From: Bacillota bacterium
GTDB taxonomy: Bacteria; Bacillota; Clostridia; Clostridiales; Clostridiaceae
NCBI GenBank assembly: GCA_023451395.1
Contig: JAEXZL010000185.1
Span: 1 to 21,160 of the forward strand
Direction: 5' to 3'
DNA: 21,160 nucleotides
Made by a program: the position numbers and the translations under genes. Below are positions 14,581 through 21,160 of the stretch, in pieces. Below the pieces are notes generated by a model, which did no database searches, was not told where the DNA came from, and worked only from the letters and a program-made list of their open reading frames with translations. The first letter of the stretch is position 1, and each line of letters begins with the position of its first letter.

Positions 14581-15303
14581 ATTTTTAGGCTTTGTTATTA
14601 TCTCCTCAGCACTGCCTTCTTCAACTATAACCCCATTATCCATAAATATAATTCTATCAGCTACATTCTTTGCAAATTCAATCTCATGGGTTACTATTAC
14701 CATAGTCATATTATCTGCAGCTAAGTCTCTTATGACCTTTAAAATTTCACCAGTTAACTCCGGGTCTAGAGCAGAAGTTGGTTCATCAAAGAATAGAATC
14801 TCAGGCTTTAAAGCAAGAGCTCTTGCTATAGATACCCTCTGCTGCTGTCCGCCAGAAAGCTGATAGGGATAGGAATTAGCCTTATCAGATAGACCCATCT
14901 TTCTAAGGAGTTCTAGGGCTTCCCTTTTTACCTGATTTTTATCCCTTTTTTGAACAGTTATGGGAGCATCCATAATATTTTTTAATACAGAGTAATGGGG
15001 AAAAAGATTAAAGTTCTGAAATACAAGTCCAAAGGTGCTTTTTATAGATTTTAGCTTTTGAGGGGTATTATAAATGGTATTACCTTCTCTATCTTCCCAG
15101 GCCGCTTTTTTCTGAAGATAAATAAGTTCTCCTCCGTCCATCTCCTCAAGAAGGGTAGCACAGCGAAGAAGGGTAGATTTACCTGAGCCTGAAGGACCTA
15201 TAATTGCTACAACCTCACCCTCTGAAACTGTAAGTGAAATATCCTTTAAGACCTTGATACCATCAAAGCTTTTTTTAATATTATTTATTTTTAGTACCTC
15301 CAT
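14542..15303 (-). CDS. Polar amino-acid ABC transporter, ATP-binding protein
   Basis: A 253-residue ABC ATPase. Walker A is GPSGSGKST (residues 36-44), the Q-loop is in LVFQNFNLFPH, the signature is LSGGQQQR, Walker B is EILFFDEPTSALDPE, and the switch His is in VIVTHEIEFA. The FNLFPH sequence and ERG-like C-terminus place it in the polar amino-acid (GlnQ/ArtP/HisP) family. It powers import by the permease and binding protein encoded upstream in the same minus-strand operon. The start lies 12 nt after the permease stop with an AGGAGG-type site. Substrate cannot be assigned from this subunit. Confidence 0.97.
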   Translation of the reverse strand: MEVLKINNIKKSFDGIKVLKDISLTVSEGEVVAIIGPSGSGKSTLLRCATLLEEMDGGELIYLQKKAAWEDREGNTIYNTPQKLKSIKSTFGLVFQNFNLFPHYSVLKNIMDAPITVQKRDKNQVKREALELLRKMGLSDKANSYPYQLSGGQQQRVSIARALALKPEILFFDEPTSALDPELTGEILKVIRDLAADNMTMVIVTHEIEFAKNVADRIIFMDNGVIVEEGSAEEIITKPKNKRTKAFLGRLTR

Positions 15304-15315
15304 ATAAAGTCCTCC

Positions 15316-15963
15316 TTATCTATAATAGCTGAGCTTTTTTTCAATAAATTCCATGATATATGCTACAAAGAAATTAAAAATATAATAAAAGATTCCTGCA
15401 GCCACAAAGGAAGCCATGGTTTTTTCAGAGGCTGCTATGGCTTTAGCTACTGTAAACATTTCTGATATAGCAATAGCAAAGGCAAGAGATGTGTCTTTAA
15501 TAAGGGTAATTATCTCATTAGTTACCGGTGGAAGTACTCTTTTAATAACCTGAGGAAGTATAATTTTAATAAAACATTGAACTCTGGAATATCCAAGCAC
15601 CTTGGCTGCTTCATATTGGCCAAGAGGTATTGATTCAATGCCACCCCTATATATTTCAGCAAAATAAGCTGCATAGTTCAAAACAAAGGCTATTATTACC
15701 GCATACATGCGGTATCCGGAGATAGACATACCAAAGAGATAATATGGCCCAAAGTAAACCACTAAGAGCTGAAGCATTAAAGGTGTCCCTCTCATAATTG
15801 AAATATAGAACTTAATTATGGTACTTAATATTTTATTTTTAGATAAGCGCCCTAAAGATATTATAAGACCTATGGGTAGTGAAAAAAGCAGGGTAAGAGA
15901 GAATATTTCTATAGATGTTATCATACCCTGTGACAGTTGTCTAAGCATAACCTGTAAGCTCAT
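15316..15963 (-). CDS. Polar amino-acid ABC transporter, permease
   Basis: A 215-residue membrane protein of the His/Glu/Gln/Arg/opine permease family. It has about five hydrophobic segments, TPLMLQLLVVYFGPYY near the N-terminal third, and the cytoplasmic coupling (EAA) loop QYEAAKVLGYSRVQCFIKIILPQ that contacts the ATPase. It would act as a homodimer, since only one permease gene is present. It starts 106 nt after the binding-protein stop, with a GC-rich hairpin in the gap, and is followed closely by the ATPase gene. AGGAGT lies just before its ATG. Confidence 0.95.
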   Translation of the reverse strand: MSLQVMLRQLSQGMITSIEIFSLTLLFSLPIGLIISLGRLSKNKILSTIIKFYISIMRGTPLMLQLLVVYFGPYYLFGMSISGYRMYAVIIAFVLNYAAYFAEIYRGGIESIPLGQYEAAKVLGYSRVQCFIKIILPQVIKRVLPPVTNEIITLIKDTSLAFAIAISEMFTVAKAIAASEKTMASFVAAGIFYYIFNFFVAYIMEFIEKKLSYYR

Positions 15964-16013
15964 AAATTACTCCTTTCCTGCTGCTAAAGATGCTTTATAG
16001 TAAACATTAAAGC

Positions 16014-16039
16014 TTCCCCTGCTCTTTATGGCAGGGGAA
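16014..16039 (-). promoter_or_regulatory. Intercistronic hairpin between binding-protein and permease genes
   Basis: A perfect 9-bp stem, TTCCCCTGC/GCAGGGGAA, with an 8-nt loop. On the minus strand it is followed by GCTTTAATG, which has no real U-tract. It more likely protects the 3' end of the binding-protein message or causes partial termination than ends transcription fully. Confidence 0.6.
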
Positions 16040-16069
16040 AAAGTTTTGCTCTAATAAGATATTTGCATC

Positions 16070-16861
16070 CTATTCTTCTAAAATACCTACATTGTAGCCA
16101 AACCACTCAATAGAGATTTTTTCAAAGGTTCCATCTGCAACCATTTCCTTTAAGGTAGCTTGTACTTTATCTCTTAATTCGGTGTTACCAAGTAGGAAGC
16201 CAATACCATATTGCTCCTCTACAAGAGGTTTTTCTAATATTACATACTGATCTTCTTTACCAGAAACCTGGAATTTAGCAACACCTATATCCATTGCTAT
16301 AGCATCAACGGCACCTGCTTCTAACTCCATGAAGGCAGTGTTGTATTCACCTCTTACTACTAGCTCCTTGAAAGACGCTGTAAGATCTTTATAATCATCT
16401 GATTCTAGAGCTTTTAGAGCAGCGGAATCTGTTTGAGCTGTAACAATCTTATCCTTTAAATCTTCAAAGGATTTAATTCCTGAAGAGGATTTCACTACAA
16501 AAACTTGACTATTATCCATATAGGGTTCAGTCCAGGTATAATCATCTTCACGTCCATTTATGGTAAAACCATTCCATATGCAGTCAATAGCTTTAGAAGA
16601 AAGTTCATGATCTTTAGAATCCCAATCTATAGGTTGAAGCTTAAGCTCTAAATCTAATCGCTTTGCAACCTCAGCAGCCATGTCCAAATCAAATCCAGTA
16701 TATTCACCATTTTCATCAACATAACCATAGGGTGGGAAATTTTGATCGAAGCCTACTGTGAAAGTCTTTTTATCCCCTGATGATTGTCCTGCACTAGTGC
16801 AACCAGATAGAATTGTTAACGAAGAAATAAGTGCAATTATTGTTATTATTAATTTTTTCAT
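16070..16861 (-). CDS. Amino-acid ABC transporter substrate-binding lipoprotein
   Basis: A 263-residue protein with a lipoprotein signal: MKK start, hydrophobic core, lipobox LSGC with C21 as the lipidated Cys. The mature part is a family-3 periplasmic-type binding fold: FTVGFDQNFPPYGYVDENG, then YTGFDLDMAAEVAKRL, IDCIWNGFTINGRED (the Arg normally binds the substrate carboxylate), WTEPYMDNSQVFVV and GIGFLLGNTELRDKV. It delivers a polar amino acid to the permease. The IWNGFTI pocket segment does not let me name the substrate. It is the first gene of the operon, behind a promoter whose spacer is a perfect palindrome. Confidence 0.95.
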   Translation of the reverse strand: MKKLIITIIALISSLTILSGCTSAGQSSGDKKTFTVGFDQNFPPYGYVDENGEYTGFDLDMAAEVAKRLDLELKLQPIDWDSKDHELSSKAIDCIWNGFTINGREDDYTWTEPYMDNSQVFVVKSSSGIKSFEDLKDKIVTAQTDSAALKALESDDYKDLTASFKELVVRGEYNTAFMELEAGAVDAIAMDIGVAKFQVSGKEDQYVILEKPLVEEQYGIGFLLGNTELRDKVQATLKEMVADGTFEKISIEWFGYNVGILEE

Positions 16862-16906
16862 CTCTAACTCCCCTTAATAAAATATATTTATCAACCTTGT
16901 ATTAAC

Positions 16907-16935
16907 ATAGTAACACGTTAACGTGTTAAAGTAAA
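16907..16935 (-). promoter_or_regulatory. ABC transporter promoter with 18-bp palindromic operator
   Basis: On the minus strand: TTTACT (16935-16930), 17-nt spacer, TACTAT (16912-16907). The perfect palindrome TAACACGTTAACGTGTTA (16911-16928) fills the spacer. That is a classic place for a dimeric repressor to block RNA polymerase. The regulator is not encoded beside it in this window. Confidence 0.7.
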
Positions 16936-16943
16936 GAGGGTAG

Positions 16944-17174
16944 AGAAAGATTTTTTTTGGAAGGCCAGAATATTATCCTCAGTTTGGCTTTGTTGAAGCT
17001 TCAAAATACGGGATAGCAGATTCTAAAGGGCATAATTATCCTGCGTTTATGTGTATGGAACTGATATCTGGATATTTGTGTGAGGCGCAGGGAGGACGAT
17101 ATTTTGAATCTGACATATATAATGATGACCTTAATGGCGATAAAGTGAAAATTTTTCATAAAAGCTTTTGGTGA
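16944..17174 (+). pseudogene. 5'-truncated GNAT acetyltransferase remnant
   Basis: One frame, open from 16944 to the TGA at 17172, reads GRPEYYPQFGFVEASKYGI, then NYPAFMCMELISGYL and GGRYFESDIY. This is the C-terminal third of a GNAT N-acetyltransferase (the EYYPxFGF and MxxEL elements are typical of the YhbS-like group). The acetyl-CoA-binding N-terminal part and the start are missing. The fragment's 5' end abuts the ABC transporter promoter, so a deletion probably joined the two. The product is presumably not made. Confidence 0.7.
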
Positions 17175-17242
17175 CGAAAATGAGTATTATAGTATATAAG
17201 AAGACTTCCTGCATAAACTAGGTGCATGGAAGGAGGGATTTT

Positions 17243-17392
17243 ATGTCCTGTGGATGTGGCTGTTCAGATAAGAGTGATTATATGATAGCTAATATTGATG
17301 ACTCTCACAAGATGAAACTAAAGGAGCTTGAAAATAAGTTTAAATCAGAAACGGGCAAGGATGTAGTTTTAATAGCCTGGGAAAAGAAATAA
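17243..17392 (+). CDS. Small protein with N-terminal CGCGC cluster (49 aa), unknown function
   Basis: MSCGCGCSDKSDYMIANIDD opens a 49-residue ORF ending VVLIAWEKK. A strong AGGAGGG site lies 5 nt before the ATG and a strong terminator follows the stop, which supports a real monocistronic gene. Three Cys in CGCGC suggest metal or redox binding, but I do not recognise a family. Upstream, CTTCCTGCA can pair with TGCATGGAAG, which partly overlaps the ribosome-binding site and might tune translation. Confidence 0.75.
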   Translation: MSCGCGCSDKSDYMIANIDDSHKMKLKELENKFKSETGKDVVLIAWEKK

Positions 17393-17404
17393 ATATGATA
17401 TGTT

Positions 17405-17437
17405 AATCCTTACTCTTTTAAAAAGAGTAAGGATTTT
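17405..17437 (+). terminator. Intrinsic terminator after the CGCGC ORF
   Basis: AATCCTTACTCTTTT pairs with AAGAGTAAGGATT and is followed by a T-run. Confidence 0.9.
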
Positions 17438-17561
17438 TTAAATTTGTACATAAAAATAGTATATAATGTAATTAGCATGTAAATTATTTCCTTTGAGTAA
17501 AAACTAATTTAATAAGATATAGAAGTTGTAAAGAAGCCTATGAAAATAAAGGAGGGGTAAT

Positions 17562-18575
17562 ATGAAAATTCTTATACTTGGCGGCACAAACTTTCTTGGG
17601 AGGCATTTAATTAATACTGCCTTAGAAAGAGGTCATGAGGTTACCATTTTCACTAGGGGCAGAGCAAAGGTTGAAATTCCAAAGGAAGTAGAGCAATTAA
17701 CTGGTGATAGAAATGGAGATTTAGAGGCGTTAAAGGGAAGATATTGGGATAGGGTCATAGATACTTCTGGCTATACCCCCTGGGAATTAAAGGCTTCCTG
17801 CGAGCTTTTAAAGGACAAGGTTAAGCACTATACCTTTATTTCCAGCGAATCTGTTTATGAAGAACTGGACAAGCCTCTTGTAAATGAGGAAAACAGGGTG
17901 GAGCATATAGGTGAGGAAGATCTGAAAGCTGTTAAAGAAAAGGGTACAAAAGAAGCAGTAATGGAGCATTATGGTGCTTTAAAATATTTGAGCGAAGAAG
18001 AAGCAGATAGAATTATGGAGAGAAGGGTGCTTAAGGTAAGGCCAGGACTTATAGTAGGAGAATATGATCCTACAGATAGATTCACCTACTGGGTTCATAG
18101 GATAGCTCAAGGCGGTGAAATTTTATGCCCAGGGGATTCAAAGGCATCAGTTCAGTTTATTGATGTGAAGGATTTAGCCCTTTAGATTATTAAGTCCAGT
18201 GAAAGGGAGCTTAGGGGAAGCTATAATGCAGTAGGACCAGATTATTCTTTAACTATGGGAAGGTTTTTAGATACTATTAAAAATACCTTAGAGAGTGATT
18301 GTACACTTCGGTGGGCTCCTGAGGAATTTCTTCTTAATAATAAGGTAGGATATTGGAATGAGCTTCCTTTATGGATACCGGAAAGTCTTAATATGCCTGG
18401 ATTCTTATCTGCGGATAATAGTAAGGCTATTAAAGAGGGACTTACCTTTAGAGACTTAGAGGAAACCATTATTGACACCTTAAAGTATTCTCAGAGCAGA
18501 GGAGAAGAATATATCTTTAAAGCAGGTCTCAAAAGAGAAAAAGAAATGGAACTTTTAAAAACATATACACAATAA
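17562..18575 (+). pseudogene. NAD-dependent epimerase/dehydratase-like gene interrupted by in-frame TAG
   Basis: The frame runs from the ATG after GGAGGGG to 18575 (337 codons before the stop), broken only by TAG at codon 208 (18183-18185). Before it: Rossmann motif ILGGTNFLG at the N-terminus, SSESVYEE, YGALK (the SDR YxxxK), KVRPGLIVGEYD and VQFIDVKDLAL. After it, in the same frame: IIKSSERELRG, YNAVGPDYSLTMG and GLTFRDLEETIIDTL, which belong to the same extended-SDR protein. Relatives usually have DLAxW here, so TGG to TAG (one G-to-A change) is the simplest explanation. A 207-aa product would lack the substrate-binding end. The substrate is unknown. The sugar kinase gene begins 19 nt after the final stop. 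Confidence 0.8.
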
Positions 18576-18594
18576 TTTAAAGGGGGAATTTATA

Positions 18595-19473
18595 ATGCTT
18601 TTAGGTGCTGTTGAGGCAGGTGGAACTAAGTTTGTTTGCGCTGTAGGCAATGAGTTTGGAGAGGTTATAAAAAAGGTTAGGATTGATACAACAAATCCGG
18701 AGGAAACCTTAGGGAAGGTCTTTGAATTTTTTAAGAGCTATGATGTAAAAGCTGTGGGCCTTGGATGCTTTGGACCTTTAGATTTAAATGAGGCTTCAAA
18801 GACCTTTGGCTATATCACAACTACACCTAAAAAGGCTTGGAGAAATTATAACATATTAGAAGCCTTTAAGAGAGAACTTCATATACCAGTTTTACTAGAT
18901 ACAGATGTTAACGCTTCCTGTATAGGAGAGGCAACTTATGGTTCAGGAAAGGGAATAAAAAATTGTCTCTATTTAACTGTAGGTACTGGTATAGGAGGAG
19001 GAGCTTTAGTAAATGGGGAGCTTCTTCATGGGCTTCTCCATCCGGAAATGGGTCATATACTGGTAAGGAAGCATAAAGAAGATAGCTATGAGGGCAAATG
19101 TCCTTGGCATCACTCCTGTCTCGAGGGGCTTGCTTCTGGTCCAGCTCTTAAGGAAAGGCTTGGTGGAAAAGGTGCCGAGGAGCTTGAAGAGGATAGTCCA
19201 TTATGGGATTATGTGGCTTATTATTTAGCTCAAGCTCTGATGAATTATGTTCTCATTTTGTCACCGGAGATAATAATCCTTGGAGGAGGAGTTATGCATA
19301 ATGAGCATCTTCTAAAGAAGACTAGAGAGTCCTTTAAGGAGCTTTTAGCAGAGTACGTTATCCATAGAAACTTTAAAGAGGATATTGAAAAATATATTAT
19401 ATCTCCAGCCTTAGGAGATGATGCAGGCATAGTAGGAGCTCTAGCTTTAGGTAAACTTGCTTTGGAAAAATAA
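18595..19473 (+). CDS. ROK-family sugar kinase, probable fructokinase
   Basis: A 292-residue ROK kinase. The phosphate loop is EAGGTKFVCAVG (residues 7-18), the catalytic Asp is D104 in DTDVNA, and the ATP-binding glycines are in GTGIGGG (130-136). The ROK zinc signature reads HPEMGH (149-154) followed by CPWHHSC (169-175), giving likely ligands H154, C169, H172 and C175. The C-terminus has IIILGGGVM and GDDAGIVGAL. The EAGGTKFVCAVG opening is typical of the ScrK/GmuE-type fructokinases that make fructose-6-phosphate, so fructokinase is preferred over glucokinase; manno-kinase activity is also possible. GGGGG precedes the ATG. It lies directly behind the broken epimerase gene. Confidence 0.9.
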   Translation: MLLGAVEAGGTKFVCAVGNEFGEVIKKVRIDTTNPEETLGKVFEFFKSYDVKAVGLGCFGPLDLNEASKTFGYITTTPKKAWRNYNILEAFKRELHIPVLLDTDVNASCIGEATYGSGKGIKNCLYLTVGTGIGGGALVNGELLHGLLHPEMGHILVRKHKEDSYEGKCPWHHSCLEGLASGPALKERLGGKGAEELEEDSPLWDYVAYYLAQALMNYVLILSPEIIILGGGVMHNEHLLKKTRESFKELLAEYVIHRNFKEDIEKYIISPALGDDAGIVGALALGKLALEK

Positions 19474-19488
19474 TATAAGCAATTACTG

Positions 19489-19518
19489 TTGACAGAAGGT
19501 TTTTTACTGTGCTATGAT
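19489..19518 (+). promoter_or_regulatory. pyr operon promoter
   Basis: Consensus TTGACA (19489-19494), 18-nt spacer, TATGAT (19513-19518), just after the kinase stop codon and just before the PyrR-type leader. Confidence 0.8.
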
Positions 19519-19537
19519 GGAAAAAATACCTTTAAAG

Positions 19538-19635
19538 TTAACCCTGTGAGGTTAAAAAGGGAAGCGTAGAGAATATGTTTGTGAAGCTTTGTATTAGTAG
19601 GATAATTACGCCTTCCCTTAGGGAAGGCGTTTTTT
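19538..19635 (+). promoter_or_regulatory. PyrR-dependent transcription attenuator of the pyr operon
   Basis: AACCCTGTGAGGTT (19540-19553) fits the PyrR-binding loop consensus ARUCCNGNGAGGYU at every defined position except U to C; the flanking TTAA/TTAA closes the anti-antiterminator hairpin (19538-19555). The terminator is ACGCCTTCCC-TTA-GGGAAGGCGT (19608-19630) plus T5. GGGAAGCGT (19559-19567) can pair with the terminator's 5' arm, with one bulged C, as the antiterminator. In this family UMP-bound PyrR stabilises the first hairpin, frees the terminator and shuts off pyr genes when pyrimidines are plentiful. Confidence 0.88.
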
Positions 19636-19693
19636 CATGAAATAAAATAATTACCTTTAAAGTAGTACAGAGAGACTAAGAAGGAGGAATATT

Positions 19694-20617
19694 ATGTTAA
19701 AAGGAAGGCATCTTATCGACCCAATGGATTTTACAATAGAGGAATTTAATGAAATTTTTTCCTTAGCTAATGAGATAATTGCAAGACCAGAGGATTTTAG
19801 CGAAAGCTGCAAAGGAAAGCTTTTAGCAACATTATTTTATGAACCAAGCACTAGAACCAGATTTAGCTTTGAAGCTGCTATGCTTAGACTAGGCGGACAG
19901 GTTATAGGTTTTTCAGAGCCTAACTCTAGCTCCACTGCTAAAGGAGAAAGCATAGCTGATACCATTAGAACTGTAGGCTGTTATGCAGATATAGCAGTTA
20001 TGAGGCATCCTAAGGAGGGAGCTCCTAAGGTAGCATCTATGTATTCAAACATTCCTGTTGTTAATGCCGGTGATGGAGGTCACCAGCATCCCACACAAAC
20101 TCTTACAGACCTTCTGACCATCCAATCAACAAAAAATACCCTTAGTGGCTTAACTATAGGGCTTTGCGGTGACCTGAAATTTGGTAGAACGGTACATTCC
20201 CTTATAAAAGCAATGTCAAGATATGAAAATAATAAATTTATACTAATTGCTCCTAAAGAATTAAAAGCACCAGATTATGTGGTGAAAGAAGTACTGGAAA
20301 AAAACAATATACCCTATGAAGAGGTGGAGAAAATTGAGGATGCCATATCTAGCTTAGACATTCTTTATATGACCAGAGTTCAAAGGGAAAGATTTTTCAA
20401 TGAAGAGGATTATGTAAGGCTTAAGGATAGCTTTATATTAGATAGTGAAAAGATGAAAATGGCTAAAGAGGATATGATAGTGCTTCATCCTCTACCAAGA
20501 GTTAACGAAATCTCCTATGAAATAGATAGTGATAATAGAGCCTGCTACTTTAAACAAGCTAAGTATGGAATGTTTGTGAGAATGGCTTTAATTGCTAAAC
20601 TTTTGGGGGTGAAATAA
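19694..20617 (+). CDS. pyrB: Aspartate carbamoyltransferase, catalytic subunit
   Basis: A 307-residue ATCase catalytic chain, which condenses carbamoyl phosphate with aspartate in pyrimidine synthesis. Visible active-site motifs: FYEPSTRTRFSFE with S52-T53-R54-T55 binding carbamoyl phosphate, SSSTAKGES (the mobile loop with Ser and Lys supplied to the adjacent subunit), NAGDGGHQHPTQT, TRVQRERF and HPLPRVNEI. GGAGGAAT precedes the ATG. Its TAA overlaps the pyrI ATG (TAATG), giving translational coupling of the two ATCase subunits. It is controlled by the PyrR attenuator in its leader. Confidence 0.98.
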   Translation: MLKGRHLIDPMDFTIEEFNEIFSLANEIIARPEDFSESCKGKLLATLFYEPSTRTRFSFEAAMLRLGGQVIGFSEPNSSSTAKGESIADTIRTVGCYADIAVMRHPKEGAPKVASMYSNIPVVNAGDGGHQHPTQTLTDLLTIQSTKNTLSGLTIGLCGDLKFGRTVHSLIKAMSRYENNKFILIAPKELKAPDYVVKEVLEKNNIPYEEVEKIEDAISSLDILYMTRVQRERFFNEEDYVRLKDSFILDSEKMKMAKEDMIVLHPLPRVNEISYEIDSDNRACYFKQAKYGMFVRMALIAKLLGVK

Positions 20618-21045
20618 TGTTAAGTGTAAATAGCATTAAGAACGGAATAGTAATTGACCATATAAAAGCAGGACTTGCCATTGAGATATTTAACTATCTT
20701 GGACTTGATAAAGCCGATTACAGCGTAGCTCTAATAATGAATGTGGATAGCAAGAAGCTTGGGAAGAAGGATATTATTAAGATAGAAAACCAGCTGGATA
20801 TTGATTATGCAGTCTTAGGCTTTATTGACCCCAATATCACCATAGACATAGTAGAAAATGAAAATATAGTTAAGAAAACAAAGCTTAAGCTTCCTAATAT
20901 ATTAACTGACATTATAAGCTGCAAAAATCCAAGGTGTGTAACCTCAGTAGAGACTCATGTACCTCATGTCTTTTATCTAGTAAATGAAGCTACAGCAGAA
21001 TATCGCTGTCAGTACTGCGATAATGCTTACGATCACAAAAAATAA
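20617..21045 (+). CDS. pyrI: Aspartate carbamoyltransferase, regulatory subunit
   Basis: A 142-residue PyrI chain. The N-terminal allosteric domain contains GIVIDHIKAGLA, the typical nucleotide-binding start (His and Lys contacts), and the C-terminal domain holds the structural zinc site C102, C107, C131 and C134 (CKNPRC...CQYC). PyrI joins PyrB trimers into the dodecameric enzyme and transmits CTP/ATP feedback. Its start overlaps the pyrB stop by one base; the gap to pyrC is short (27 nt). Confidence 0.97.
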   Translation: MLSVNSIKNGIVIDHIKAGLAIEIFNYLGLDKADYSVALIMNVDSKKLGKKDIIKIENQLDIDYAVLGFIDPNITIDIVENENIVKKTKLKLPNILTDIISCKNPRCVTSVETHVPHVFYLVNEATAEYRCQYCDNAYDHKK

Positions 21046-21072
21046 AGATAGAGGGACATGGGAGGAGAAGAA

Positions 21073-21160
21073 ATGGATTTACTTATTAAGAATGCTCGAT
21101 TAATAGATTTTTCTCAGGATTTTATTGGAGATATATATATTGAAAAAGGAGTTATTAATG
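21073..21160 (+). CDS. pyrC: Dihydroorotase, N-terminal fragment (3' end outside window)
   Basis: An ATG preceded by GGAGGAG opens MDLLIKNARLIDFSQDF and continues DIYIEKGVIN to the window edge. This is the N-terminal beta-sandwich start of a cyclic amidohydrolase. Following pyrB-pyrI in the same operon it is almost certainly dihydroorotase, the next step of the pathway. Only 29 codons are visible, so catalytic residues cannot be checked. Confidence 0.85.
   Translation, partial: MDLLIKNARLIDFSQDFIGDIYIEKGVIN

Noticed and set aside
18183..18185. Pyrrolysine or other amber recoding in the epimerase gene
   Set aside because: This protein family has no such residue, the position is a usual Trp, and a TAA lesion elsewhere points to ordinary mutation.

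Overview
The window reads as chromosomal DNA of a low-GC Gram-positive anaerobe, most likely Clostridium or a close relative. Supporting signs are the AT-rich sequence, strong AGGAGG ribosome-binding sites, U-tailed hairpin terminators, a glmS ribozyme, PyrR-type pyr attenuation with pyrB-pyrI, an (S/P)PxTG sorting signal, and a feoA-feoA-feoB locus with a small Cys-rich partner. No phage, insertion sequence, CRISPR array or tRNA was seen.

Layout. 1-1331: 3' end of a secreted, sortase-anchored 5'-nucleotidase. 1332-4113: glmS with its GlcN6P-sensing ribozyme; the ribozyme's P1 loop is swollen by about 240 nt of tandem, palindrome-rich repeats. A 55-aa ORF follows glmS. 4344-4694: YciI-like protein. 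4864-5619 (minus strand): two unrecognised genes, the second interrupted by a stop codon. 5861-6871: ArsR regulator and AHSA1/SRPBCC protein behind a palindromic operator. 7064-7525: small membrane protein whose only well-placed start codon is ATC. 7706-14526: an iron island in which two paralogous membrane chemoreceptors flank a DtxR-type regulator (minus strand) and feoA-feoA-feoB-Cys-rich protein. Three copies of GTTAG-N6-CTAAC lie upstream of feoA and feoB. 14542-16935 (minus strand): polar amino-acid ABC transporter with an 18-bp perfect palindrome in its promoter spacer. 16944-18575: a GNAT remnant, a 49-aa Cys-rich ORF and an epimerase gene broken by one TAG. 18595-19473: ROK-family sugar kinase. 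19489-21160: PyrR-regulated pyrB-pyrI-pyrC, with pyrC cut by the window edge.

How it fits together. Most genes are housekeeping or nutrient-acquisition functions with feedback control visible in the DNA: glucosamine-6-phosphate acting on the glmS ribozyme, Fe(II) acting through the DtxR-type repressor on the three boxes, and uridine nucleotides acting through PyrR on the pyr leader. The less expected signals are the repeat expansion inside the ribozyme, the chemoreceptor pair around the iron locus, and a run of small genetic lesions (in-frame TAA, in-frame TAG, ATC start, truncated GNAT) consistent with ongoing gene decay. I did not find a convincing new multi-gene system; the best leads are in the findings.
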